DNA of 64,000 nt from Dyadobacter flavalbus (GTDB lineage Bacteria; Bacteroidota; Bacteroidia; Cytophagales; Spirosomataceae), in contig NZ_VBSN01000027.1 in assembly GCF_006149045.1 (NCBI RefSeq), forward strand, positions 62,001 to 126,000. The letters are read 5' to 3'. A program made the position numbers and the translations under genes. Under the pieces are notes generated by a model that was not told the origin of the DNA, did not search any database, and saw nothing but the letters and a program-made list of their open reading frames with translations. Positions 50,163 through 58,471 of the stretch are shown in pieces. Numbering within the stretch: the first letter of the stretch is position 1; each line of letters opens with the position of its first letter.

Positions 50163-50858
50163 TCAGTTGCTTTTCATTTCGGCAGGCTTTTTGTGCTTTA
50201 TTTTTCTGACCGTTTTCTGAAGCCACGGGTAACTGATGTACAGCACCTTTGTTGCGCCGATTCCGATGCCGGCTCCCATCAAAACATCAGCAAGCCAGTG
50301 TCGGTTATTCAGAATCCGCATGGACCCGACTGCCGTAGCCGTACCGTAACCGCCAATGCTGTACAAAACGCTCCGCTGGCCGTATTCTTCATGCAAAACA
50401 GTAGCATTGGTAAAAGCCGAAGTGGTATGCCCTGAAGGAAAAGAATAATAATCCTGCCGGTCCGGACGCGGATAGCGGACAATTAGTTTAAGGCTTTGCG
50501 TAACGCCTTGAGAAATAACATTGGATAAAATGGCCAGTATAACCTGATCACCGAGCGAATGTTTTCCCTTGACGCCCGCCGAGGCAAGTCCGAGGCTTAC
50601 TGCGGCCGGTGCATACAAAAGATAATCATCCAGACTGGAATGAAAAGCAGGGTATCTTGAAATCGTTTTTTCCTGTAAATGGCGGCTGATTTTTCCCTGA
50701 GTTGCCAATCCCGCAAGCGCAAGCGTAACTGGCGGAATGACATCTGCCGGCTTGACGACCCAAAGCGTTGAATCGCGTTGGGCACTGGCCTGCGGAGAAG
50801 CTATACCGAAGCAGAGAACAACACAGAACAGGTGTGTTTTAAAAAAACGTAAAATCAT
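50163..50858 (-). CDS. PAP2-family phosphatase
   Basis: A 231-residue exported phosphatase. Signal peptide ends ASA before Gln (MILRFFKTHLFCVVLCFGIA onward). The three PAP2 motifs are present: KLIVRYPRPDR (KxxxxxxRP), YSFPSGHTTSAF (PSGH) and MRILNNRHWLADVLMGA (RxxxxxHxxxD, catalytic His and Asp). It may dephosphorylate undecaprenyl pyrophosphate, lipid A or other phospholipids. Its ATG overlaps the kdsA stop by four bases, suggesting coupling with Kdo synthesis. Confidence 0.9.
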   Translation of the reverse strand: MILRFFKTHLFCVVLCFGIASPQASAQRDSTLWVVKPADVIPPVTLALAGLATQGKISRHLQEKTISRYPAFHSSLDDYLLYAPAAVSLGLASAGVKGKHSLGDQVILAILSNVISQGVTQSLKLIVRYPRPDRQDYYSFPSGHTTSAFTNATVLHEEYGQRSVLYSIGGYGTATAVGSMRILNNRHWLADVLMGAGIGIGATKVLYISYPWLQKTVRKIKHKKPAEMKSN

Positions 50859-51667
50859 ATAATTGCTTCGCGGACACGTACTAGTCTTTCCAGAAGTCCT
50901 TCAAGCTGATCCAGCGGAAGCATATTGGCTCCGTCGGATTTAGCTTCGGCAGGGTTGAAGTGCGTTTCAATAAAAAGACCGTCGGCGCCTACGGCAATGG
51001 CTGCTTTTGCTATGGTTTCGATCAGTTTCGGTTTTCCGCCGGTTACGCCGGAGCTCTGGTTGGGCTGCTGTAAGGAATGCGTGCAATCCATGACAACAGG
51101 AACACCAAAGCTGCTCATTTCCGGTAAGTTGCGGTAATCCACAATCAGGTCGCCGTAGCCAAAACTGTTTCCTCTGTCTGTAAGGATAACCGGGCATTCC
51201 GGATTGATTTCATTGATTTTTTCAACAGCGAATTTCATGGAAGCGCCGGAAAGAAACTGTCCTTTTTTTACATTGACTGCTTTTCCCGTTCTGGCAGCGG
51301 CGGCGAGCAATTCCGTCTGACGGCATAAAAAAGCCGGTATCTGCAGTACATCCACGTATTCTGCCGCCATGGCCGCTTCATGTGATTCATGAATGTCCGT
51401 GACGGTTGGAATGCCAAAAGTATCGCTTACTTCTTTCAGGATTTTAAGTGCTTTTTCGTCTCCGATCCCGGTAAAAGAATCGATTTTGGTACGGTTGGCT
51501 TTACGGTAAGAGCCTTTGAAAATGTATGGTATGCGTAACCGTTCGGTAATTGTAACGATGTGTTCAGCAATGCGCAATGCCATATCCCTGCCTTCGATCG
51601 CGCAGGGTCCTGCAAGCAGAAAAAACATTGGAGAATCTGCATTTTTTATATTCGCTATGGAAATCAT
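50855..51667 (-). CDS. kdsA: 3-deoxy-8-phosphooctulonate synthase (Kdo-8-phosphate synthase)
   Basis: A 270-residue enzyme that condenses PEP and arabinose 5-phosphate for the Kdo of LPS. The start LLAGPCAIEG contains a Cys (residue 22) at the place where metal-dependent forms, such as that of Aquifex, have a zinc-ligand Cys and the E. coli form has Asn; this one is therefore probably metal-dependent. KGSYRKANRT, IPAFLCRQTELL, VNVKKGQFLSG, DRGNSFGYGDLIVDYRNLP, DCTHSLQQP and DGLFIETHFNP are further family blocks. Overlaps the PAP2 gene. Confidence 0.97.
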   Translation of the reverse strand: MISIANIKNADSPMFFLLAGPCAIEGRDMALRIAEHIVTITERLRIPYIFKGSYRKANRTKIDSFTGIGDEKALKILKEVSDTFGIPTVTDIHESHEAAMAAEYVDVLQIPAFLCRQTELLAAAARTGKAVNVKKGQFLSGASMKFAVEKINEINPECPVILTDRGNSFGYGDLIVDYRNLPEMSSFGVPVVMDCTHSLQQPNQSSGVTGGKPKLIETIAKAAIAVGADGLFIETHFNPAEAKSDGANMLPLDQLEGLLERLVRVREAII

Positions 51668-51834
51668 ACAATATTTATTTCACAGTTAAAAAAGTTTTGC
51701 GAATGTACATTTATCCATAAAGTTCTCCTTACAATTGCCAGATTTCTTGGGACGTATAATCTTTAAACATTTGATTTTCTGCTTTTTTAATCTTGCAGGC
51801 ACTGAATGCAATAAATTATATGAACTAAAAAAAT

Positions 51835-51862
51835 TTTGAAAAATTGAACTGAAATATCTTTC
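51835..51862 (+). promoter_or_regulatory. Possible promoter for acpP
   Basis: TTTG (51835-51838), 16-base spacer, TATCTTTC (51855-51862, last base off consensus). About 35 bases before the acpP ATG. Confidence 0.35.
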
Positions 51863-51896
51863 TTTGTTGCGATTTTAACCAAAAAGTGATTAGAAA

Positions 51897-52133
51897 ATGT
51901 CAGCAATTTCAGAAAGAGTTAAGCAAATTATAGTCGAAAAACTCGGCGTTGAAGAGTCGGAAGTAACACCAGAAGCAAACTTCCAGAACGACTTGGGAGC
52001 GGACTCTCTAGATACCGTTGAATTAATTATGGAGTTCGAAAAAGAATTCAACCTTTCTATCCCTGACGATCAGGCGGAGAACATCGGTACAGTTGGCCAG
52101 GCTGTTGCATATCTGGAAGAAAACGTGAAGTAA
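51897..52133 (+). CDS. acpP: Acyl carrier protein
   Basis: A 78-residue acidic four-helix protein. The Ser of [19 protein letters not shown] receives the 4'-phosphopantetheine arm. The length and order acpP-fabF-rnc are those found in many bacteria. fabF follows 42 bases later, probably in the same transcript. Confidence 0.98.
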   Translation: MSAISERVKQIIVEKLGVEESEVTPEANFQNDLGADSLDTVELIMEFEKEFNLSIPDDQAENIGTVGQAVAYLEENVK

Positions 52134-52175
52134 TTCGGTTTCACCAGTATCATTTTCTATTTCTGTCCCTATTTT

Positions 52176-53429
52176 ATGAGTTTGAAGCGAGTTGTAATTA
52201 CAGGAATGGGTGCATTAACGCCCATCGGAAATGATGTTTCTACCTTTTGGAAAAATTTGGTTGCAGGTGTAAGCGGAGCAGCACCTATCACGCGTTTCGA
52301 TGCTGAAAAGTTTCGTACACGCTTTGCCTGCGAAGTAAAAGGTCTGGATATCAACAATTACATTCCTCGACAAGAAGCACGTAAAATGGATCCGTTTGCC
52401 CAGTACGCCGTCATTGCAGCAGATGAAGCAATGAAGGACGCCGGCTTTGGCGCAGATACGCTTGATCTCGACAAAGCCGGTGTAATTTGGGGTGCTGGTA
52501 TCGGCGGTCTGAAAACCTTTGAAGATGAAGTCATGGGCTTCGCTGAAAACGGAAAAACGCCCCGATTCAATCCATTCTTTATTCCAAAAATGATTGTGGA
52601 CAGCGCGTCTGGAATCCTTTCCATACGCTATGGCTTCCGCGGTCCTAATTTCATTACCGTATCTGCCTGCGCATCTGCAACCAATGCCTTGATTGATGCA
52701 TACAATTATATCAAGCTGGGCATGATGAACGTATGTATTTCAGGCGGCTCCGAAGCGGCCATAACCAACGCCGGTGTCGGAGGTTTCAATGCACTGAAAG
52801 CATTATCCGAAAGAAACGATTCTCCCGAAACTGCTTCCCGGCCTTATGACAAGGACCGTGACGGATTTGTGTTGGGAGAAGGCGGTGCAGCCATTATTCT
52901 GGAAGAACTTGACCATGCAAAAGCACGCGGGGCCAAGATTTATGCAGAAATGATCGGCGTGGGCATGTCTTCCGATGCTTATCATATTACGGCGCCGCAT
53001 CCGGACGGCCTGGGTGCACAGATCGTGATGAAAAACGCAGTTGAAAATGCAGGTTTGAATCCCGAAGATATTGATTACATCAATACGCACGGAACCTCAA
53101 CACCGATCGGAGATCCTCAGGAAATCAAGGCCATTGAAAAATACTTCGGGGAACATGCCTATAAAATGAACATCAGTTCCACGAAATCAATGACCGGTCA
53201 TTTACTGGGTGGAGCCGGGGCCATTGAAGCTGCGGCCTGCATCATGGCAATCAAAGATCAGATCATTCCTCCGACGATCAATCATTTTACGGACGATCCG
53301 GACATCAATCCTGCATTGAACCTTACATTCAACGAGGCACAAAAACGAACGGTCAATATTGCCCTAAGTAATACTTTTGGTTTTGGCGGTCATAATGCAT
53401 CGGTCATTTTCAAAAAGTATGAAGACTGA
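52176..53429 (+). CDS. fabF: 3-oxoacyl-[acyl-carrier-protein] synthase II
   Basis: A 417-residue condensing enzyme that elongates fatty acids. The catalytic Cys is in VSACASATNALID (about 164), with His in NTHGTSTPIGD and MTGHLLGGAGAIEAA, giving the Cys-His-His triad. Other landmarks are GASGA-like GVSGAAPITRFDAEKF and the FGFGGHNASVIFK end. Length is normal. Stop to rnc start is 14 bases. Confidence 0.98.
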   Translation: MSLKRVVITGMGALTPIGNDVSTFWKNLVAGVSGAAPITRFDAEKFRTRFACEVKGLDINNYIPRQEARKMDPFAQYAVIAADEAMKDAGFGADTLDLDKAGVIWGAGIGGLKTFEDEVMGFAENGKTPRFNPFFIPKMIVDSASGILSIRYGFRGPNFITVSACASATNALIDAYNYIKLGMMNVCISGGSEAAITNAGVGGFNALKALSERNDSPETASRPYDKDRDGFVLGEGGAAIILEELDHAKARGAKIYAEMIGVGMSSDAYHITAPHPDGLGAQIVMKNAVENAGLNPEDIDYINTHGTSTPIGDPQEIKAIEKYFGEHAYKMNISSTKSMTGHLLGGAGAIEAAACIMAIKDQIIPPTINHFTDDPDINPALNLTFNEAQKRTVNIALSNTFGFGGHNASVIFKKYED

Positions 53430-53443
53430 GTAAACTTTTATAC

Positions 53444-54190
53444 GTGGCAAAGCGAATCCTTTTACCGATACTTTCTCTCTTCCGGACCGGAACTGCTGAG
53501 GATAAGAAATTCAAGGAATCGATTGCACATGTAATTGGCGACCGGCCTTCCAATCTTGGCGTTTATCAGCTCGCATTCCGCCATACTTCCGCATCCAGAG
53601 AAACAGCAATAAAAGGTTTCCGCGAGTCCAACGAAAGACTGGAATACCTTGGCGATGCCGTTCTCGGAATGGTTGTAGCAGAATTTCTTTTTACCAAATA
53701 CCCTTACAAGGACGAAGGCTTTCTTACCGAGATCCGTTCCCGGATTGTAAACCGCGAGTCGCTCAACCAGATTTCCCGCAAACTCGGACTGGATCACCTT
53801 ATTGAGTATGACGGCAACCGGCGCGGCATGTCACCCCGTTCTTCTATGTACGGCGATGCTCTGGAAGCTTTTGTAGGAGCCATTTATCTGGACAAGGGTT
53901 TTCGTTTTACCAGAACCTTCATCATCAGCAAACTTATTACCCATTACGATCTGGATAACATTATCCAGAACAATGCCAACTTCAAAAGCCTGATCATTGA
54001 ATGGGCGCAGCGTGAAGGAAAGGAAATCCGCTTTGAAATCCTTGAAGAGCGCGGAACGCGGCATCACCGTGAATTCATCTCACAAATTCTTGTCAATGAC
54101 GAGCCATTTGCTACGGGCAACGGATTTACCAAGAAAAAAGCAGAACAATCCGCTTCTGAACAAGCCTGTGCGCTTCTTGATTTGAAATAA
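53444..54190 (+). CDS. rnc: Ribonuclease III
   Basis: A 248-residue double-stranded-RNA endonuclease. The RNase III domain has the ERLEYLGDAVLGMVVAEFLF signature (metal-binding Glu and Asp) and DALEAFVGAIYLDKGF; the dsRNA-binding domain covers about 170-245 (GFTKKKAEQSASEQACALL). GTG start, with ATG absent near it. It closes the acpP-fabF-rnc unit. Confidence 0.96.
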   Translation: MAKRILLPILSLFRTGTAEDKKFKESIAHVIGDRPSNLGVYQLAFRHTSASRETAIKGFRESNERLEYLGDAVLGMVVAEFLFTKYPYKDEGFLTEIRSRIVNRESLNQISRKLGLDHLIEYDGNRRGMSPRSSMYGDALEAFVGAIYLDKGFRFTRTFIISKLITHYDLDNIIQNNANFKSLIIEWAQREGKEIRFEILEERGTRHHREFISQILVNDEPFATGNGFTKKKAEQSASEQACALLDLK

Positions 54191-54393
54191 GGTAGCTACT
54201 TGCCTTTCATTTTGACCTGTATTTTTGCTTCAAATCGGCCATGTTGTCATTATGAATTGGATTTATTTCCATTATTAAGACATTGTGTCATATATTTTCT
54301 GTTTTTTCAGGCGAGGAATAAAAGTTGATAATATCAGTATATACCGCAAGGGAATTATAAAACTGAAACTTAAAAACTTAAAATCTTATAAAA

Positions 54394-54825
54394 ATGAACA
54401 CGCTTGTTAAAACCCATTTTGCCAATCCTTCTTACCTGAACGGAATTTTCAGAAAAGACCTTTTCAATGAATTTGCTGCTCCTGCTTTTTCAGGAAGCGT
54501 TCCGGCTGTAAATGTTATAGAAAGTAAAGAAGGTTTTCGCATAGAAGTAGCTGCACCCGGTCTGCAGAAATCTGATTTCAAACTGAACCTGGAAAAAAAC
54601 CAGCTGACAATCTCTGCTCAGAAAGAAAATAAAGAGGAAGAAAGCAATGAAAAATACACACGCAGGGAATTCAATTATGTTTCTTTCCAGCGCACTTTCA
54701 CATTGCCGAATTCGGTTGACGGTGACAGAATTGAAGCAAACTACTCTGAAGGCATCCTGAGCATTGCATTGCCGAAACGCGAGGAAGCCAAAGAAAAGCC
54801 AGCCCGTGCAATCGAGATTGCCTAA
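54394..54825 (+). CDS. Small heat-shock protein Hsp20 (alpha-crystallin)
   Basis: A 143-residue chaperone that holds unfolding proteins. The alpha-crystallin domain runs about 40-130 (VAAPGLQKSDFKLNLEKNQL, then YTRREFNYVSFQRTF) with the GILSIALPK beta strand and C-terminal extension. An 11-base dyad GACATTGTGTC lies at 54279-54289, about 100 bases upstream, but no known heat-shock element such as CIRCE was seen. Confidence 0.93.
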   Translation: MNTLVKTHFANPSYLNGIFRKDLFNEFAAPAFSGSVPAVNVIESKEGFRIEVAAPGLQKSDFKLNLEKNQLTISAQKENKEEESNEKYTRREFNYVSFQRTFTLPNSVDGDRIEANYSEGILSIALPKREEAKEKPARAIEIA

Positions 54826-54840
54826 CTAGCCGATAAATTG

Positions 54841-54872
54841 CAAAGGCGTTATTTTTATAAATAACGCCTTTG
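54841..54872 (+). terminator. Perfect 14-bp hairpin after hsp20
   Basis: CAAAGGCGTTATTT / AAATAACGCCTTTG with a 4-base loop, 15 bases after the stop. The following T run is short (TTTG), so termination may rely on stem strength. Confidence 0.7.
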
Positions 54873-55034
54873 TTATGAACCAAGTTAATAATAAATTGTT
54901 TGCTAGATCTGGCAGGGTTTTTTAATGAATTATTTAAAGGAATGTCACTGTTAAATAATGTTAAATGAGCCGGATACGGGAATAATTTGTTATTTGCTTT
55001 GCGTTATTTATTTACAAAAATAAAACCCCAACAT

Positions 55035-56567
55035 ATGTCTATGAAAACAAATTGGAAAGGTTTAGTGTTGGTTGGGTTGATTTCTAGCGCATCAACTCTT
55101 GCTGGCTTTAAACTATTAGGTACAGATAGTGACAGAGATGTAATTATTAAGGAAGCTGCTGCGGAATCCATCAACCGCTTTACTTCTACCGGAATTCCGG
55201 TGGGGACACCAGGCGATTTTGTTTATGCAGCAGAAGCAACGACTCCGACAGTAGTTCACATAAAATCGACAATCACACGTCAGGCTTCACGTCAGCAGAT
55301 TCCTGATATTTTCAGGGACTTTTTCGGTGATGAATTTGAAGGCGGTTCGCGTGGCCCGCAATCGGCCGAAGCCTCAGGTTCCGGTGTGATTATTTCTCAG
55401 GACGGATATATCGTAACCAATAACCACGTTGTGGAAGGTGCTCAGGAACTGGAGGTAACGCTTCATAATAAAAGCAAATTCAGAGCCAAAGTAATTGGTA
55501 CCGACCCTTCGACGGATATTGCAGTTATTAAAGTGGAAGCAAAAGACCTGCCGGCTGTAACGCTTGGCAATTCTGATGCGGTAAAAGTAGGAGAGTGGGT
55601 TGTTGCAGTTGGTAACCCGTTTAATCTTGAGTCTACTGTAACAGCTGGTATTGTAAGTGCAAAAGGCCGCGGATTGGGAATTATTGGCCAGTCGAGCCGT
55701 CGCAATGGTGTAAAACCTGCTGCTGCTACTGCCGGTGATTCTCCACTTGAATCTTTTATCCAGACAGATGCCGTTGTCAACCCCGGGAACAGCGGCGGTG
55801 CCTTGGTGAACCTGAAAGGAGAACTGATCGGTATCAATACAGCGATTGCAAGTCCGACCGGAAGTTTTGCAGGTTATGCATTTGCAGTTCCGTCCAGCAT
55901 TGTTAAAAAAGTTTCAACGGATCTGATCAAATTCGGTAATGTTCAGCGCGGTTATCTTGGCATTGCCCTTGACGACCTCGACAGCAGAAAAGCTGAAGAA
56001 TATGGCGTAAAAGTAAATGACGGTGTTTACGTTCGTGAATTTACTGAAAACAGTGCTGCAAAAGCAGGCGGTGTAAATAAAGGTGACGTAATCGTGAAAG
56101 TAGACGGAGTAAATATCCATTCCATTCCTGAACTTCAGCAGTCTATCGGTTTGCACAAGCCTGGCGATAAAGTAAACCTGACCGTAAACCGCAATGGCAG
56201 CGAAAAAGAGCTGACTGTAACTTTACGTAACAGAACCGGCGGTTCGGATATTATCAAACGGGATGAAACGGCTGCTATCATGAATGCACTCGGCGCACAG
56301 TTTGGTGATTTGAGCGATCAGGAAAAACAACGTCTTTCCCGTTACAAACTCGAAGGCGGCGTAAAAGTGCTTTCAATTGAAGGAGGTAAATTTGCACGGT
56401 CACAAGTAGAAGAAGGCTTTATCATTACCAAAGTAAATGGCAAGGCTGTTCGTACAGTGAAAGAATTCCAGAGCGCAATTGCCGGAAAAGAAGAGTCGAT
56501 GGTGCAGTTTGAAGGGTTGTATCCGGATGCTCCGTATGACATTTACTCTTTCGGTTTCAGATTGTAA
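55035..56567 (+). CDS. Periplasmic serine protease/chaperone, Do/DegQ (HtrA) family
   Basis: About 510 residues from ATG 55035; a TTG at 54987 would add 16 residues. An N-terminal hydrophobic anchor (WKGLVLVGLISSASTLAGF) leads the protein to the periplasm. Catalytic residues are His in TNNHVV, Asp in PSTDIAVIKVE and Ser in NPGNSGGALVN. PDZ1 starts at GYLGIALDDLDSRKAEEYG; the second PDZ-like part ends near QSAIAGKEESMVQFEGL. It degrades misfolded envelope proteins. DegP, DegQ and DegS cannot be separated by eye; two PDZ regions argue against DegS. Confidence 0.93.
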   Translation: MSMKTNWKGLVLVGLISSASTLAGFKLLGTDSDRDVIIKEAAAESINRFTSTGIPVGTPGDFVYAAEATTPTVVHIKSTITRQASRQQIPDIFRDFFGDEFEGGSRGPQSAEASGSGVIISQDGYIVTNNHVVEGAQELEVTLHNKSKFRAKVIGTDPSTDIAVIKVEAKDLPAVTLGNSDAVKVGEWVVAVGNPFNLESTVTAGIVSAKGRGLGIIGQSSRRNGVKPAAATAGDSPLESFIQTDAVVNPGNSGGALVNLKGELIGINTAIASPTGSFAGYAFAVPSSIVKKVSTDLIKFGNVQRGYLGIALDDLDSRKAEEYGVKVNDGVYVREFTENSAAKAGGVNKGDVIVKVDGVNIHSIPELQQSIGLHKPGDKVNLTVNRNGSEKELTVTLRNRTGGSDIIKRDETAAIMNALGAQFGDLSDQEKQRLSRYKLEGGVKVLSIEGGKFARSQVEEGFIITKVNGKAVRTVKEFQSAIAGKEESMVQFEGLYPDAPYDIYSFGFRL

Positions 56568-56578
56568 AATAGCAGTAT

Positions 56579-56623
56579 AAAAGAGAAAGGCTGCCTTGAA
56601 AATCAAGGCAGCCTTTCTCTTTT
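56579..56623. terminator. Bidirectional terminator between htrA and pseudouridine synthase genes
   Basis: A 21-bp perfect stem with a 3-base AAA loop; the 3' flank ends in four Ts and the 5' flank in four As. Serves both convergent genes. Confidence 0.9.
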
Positions 56624-56646
56624 GTATGCAATTGGTCAAACTTTGA

Positions 56647-58170
56647 TCAGAGCATGAATTTGAGTTTAATAACTTCTTTCTCAGTTAGAAAACGCCATTT
56701 GCCACGCGGCAAATCTTTCTTGTTCAATCCTGCAAAAACCGTTCTGTCCAGTTTCTGAACTTCATATCCAAGATGCTCAAACATACGGCGCACAATGCGG
56801 TTTCTGCCACTGTGGATTTCAAGGCCCACAACCATTGCATCCGGCGTAACAATTCCCACTTCGTCAGGACGGATGAATCCGTCTTCCAGTTCAAGTCCGT
56901 GCTGTAAAAGCTCAAAATCTTCATTCGTAATCGGCTTATCCAGTTCCGCCTGATATATTTTTTTGATACCTCCCGACGGGTGTGTCAGTTTTTCAGCCAG
57001 TTCACCGTCATTTGTCAGAAGCAGCAATCCTGTTGTATTCCGGTCCAGACGTCCAACCGGATAAACACGTTCGGAACATGCACCCTGAATCAGGTCCAGA
57101 ACCGTCTTGCGTTCTTCCGGATCGTCTGTTGTCGTGATATAATCTTTTGGTTTATTGATCAGGATATAAACCATTTTTTCAGGATTAAGCGACTTTTTAC
57201 CGTATTTAACTACATCAGTAAGCTTTACCTTATAGCCCATTTCTGTAATTGTTTTACCGTTTACAGAAATCTGGCCCGAAGAAATAAGATCATCGGCTTC
57301 CCGGCGCGAGCAAATGCCTGCATTGGCTATATACCGGTTAAGGCGGATTTCTGTATCTTCTTCTTTTTCCTTACGTTTTTGTGCCGATTTTTTTTCGTAT
57401 TCCGAAAGGTTATATCGCGGCGCACTTTCATAACGTCCGACTCTTCTGTCTAGGCCGCTGCGGTCTTCTTCGGCAGATGAGCTTTCATCCGATCTTCTGC
57501 GCGGACTTTCACGATCGGAACGGTTAGAATCTCCTTTTTTTTTAAAATCTGGATTTTCCTGTCTGCCTCTGGATGAATGGCTTTCAGATGATCTGGATTC
57601 GCGCGGTTCGTTGCGGTCCGGTCTTTCAAAACGGCTTCTTTCCTGTCTTTCGCTGGAAGGCCTTTCTCTTTGTGCGTAATTTTCTCTTGGTCTGAAAGAT
57701 TCCTGATCCCGGCTTGGCCTTTCGTTGCCTCTTCTTTCAAAACGGGGTTTGTCAGCATTTCCGGTCGCACGGTCTCTTGGTTCAAATGCACGGTCTCTCG
57801 GCGTGAACTCGCGTCGGTCATTTTCGCCTCGGGAATCGTCTTCACGCCTGAAAGGTCTTGGTTTGCCGGAGCCGAATTTGTCCGATCCTGACTTTGTAAA
57901 AACAGGTTTGTCAAAACGCGGGCGCTCTGAACGGCTTTTTTCGTGATCGAAAGTCGGTCTTGCTTTTTGTCCTTCGTTTTCCGGCTTGGAAGCGGCCACT
58001 CTGAAGCTTGATTTTTTAATGCTGGGCTTGCTGAAACGGCTTTCTACTTGCGGACGTGATTTTGTAAATGAACGGCCGGTGCCGTCGTTGCTTTTACGGA
58101 AGGTTTTTTGCCCGCCGTTCGAAGGTCGCGATGTGTTTGCTTCCTTCGGGTTGTTTGTTCTTTTTCTCAT
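56647..58170 (-). CDS. RluB/RsuA-type pseudouridine synthase with long disordered N-terminus
   Basis: A 507-residue protein. The C-terminal 240 residues are a standard enzyme: S4 domain (EIRLNRYIANAGICSRREA), then PYPVGRLDRNTTGLLLLTND with the catalytic Asp, and GRNRIVRRMFEHLGYEVQKLDR. The N-terminal 250 residues are almost entirely Arg, Ser, Glu, Asp, Lys, Pro and Gly, with RERP and RFDKP words, and are predicted disordered. It modifies uridine in 23S rRNA by analogy with RluB; the extended N-terminus is probably for RNA binding, a view based only on its composition. A -7 box lies 150 bases upstream. Confidence 0.88.
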   Translation of the reverse strand: MRKRTNNPKEANTSRPSNGGQKTFRKSNDGTGRSFTKSRPQVESRFSKPSIKKSSFRVAASKPENEGQKARPTFDHEKSRSERPRFDKPVFTKSGSDKFGSGKPRPFRREDDSRGENDRREFTPRDRAFEPRDRATGNADKPRFERRGNERPSRDQESFRPRENYAQRERPSSERQERSRFERPDRNEPRESRSSESHSSRGRQENPDFKKKGDSNRSDRESPRRRSDESSSAEEDRSGLDRRVGRYESAPRYNLSEYEKKSAQKRKEKEEDTEIRLNRYIANAGICSRREADDLISSGQISVNGKTITEMGYKVKLTDVVKYGKKSLNPEKMVYILINKPKDYITTTDDPEERKTVLDLIQGACSERVYPVGRLDRNTTGLLLLTNDGELAEKLTHPSGGIKKIYQAELDKPITNEDFELLQHGLELEDGFIRPDEVGIVTPDAMVVGLEIHSGRNRIVRRMFEHLGYEVQKLDRTVFAGLNKKDLPRGKWRFLTEKEVIKLKFML

Positions 58171-58329
58171 TAGGAATGCAGTATCACTACTGGATTTTTT
58201 TTCCTCTTTAACAAATTACCTTGTAACTGAAAGTGATTTTAATTAGCCTTAAAATTGTAATTGCCACTAAAATCAGCTAACCAACGTATCTGATGATCAG
58301 AGTACTAAGTGTTTTAAAATTTTAGGATA

Positions 58330-58337
58330 CAAAGATA
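58330..58337 (-). promoter_or_regulatory. Candidate -7 box for the pseudouridine synthase gene
   Basis: Minus strand TATCTTTG matches TAnnTTTG; would give a leader of about 150 bases. No clear -33 element. Confidence 0.35.
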
Positions 58338-58412
58338 CGCTAATTTCCTGACTAAATTTTTTTGTTTTGGGCTATGTCAAAAGTAATAACGGAACGTTTA
58401 TAAGTACAATTA

Positions 58413-58440
58413 AATCAAAGCTGCCAACAAAGCTTTGATT
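58413..58440 (+). promoter_or_regulatory. 10-bp inverted repeat before AACS gene
   Basis: AATCAAAGCT / AGCTTTGATT with an 8-base spacer, ending 31 bases before the ATG. It could be an operator or a 5' leader hairpin. Confidence 0.4.
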
Positions 58441-58471
58441 CTATGATAACCTTCAACAAAAAGAAAAAAAT

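Larger units (their letters stand above)
58171..58471. other. 301-base divergent gap: promoters and two dyads
   Basis: Contains the -7 box for the pseudouridine synthase gene, the dyad TCTGAT-G-ATCAGA (58289-58301), and a 10-bp inverted repeat 31-58 bases before the AACS ATG. No open frame or RNA gene seen. Confidence 0.6.

Noticed and set aside
54191..54393. CIRCE or sigma-32-type control of hsp20
   Set aside because: The TTAGCACTC/GAGTGCTAA pair is missing and only a short GACA..TGTC dyad was found.
57450..57914. 154-codon minus-strand frame in the Arg-rich part of the pseudouridine synthase
   Set aside because: An alternate frame of a low-complexity stretch; composition explains the lack of stops.
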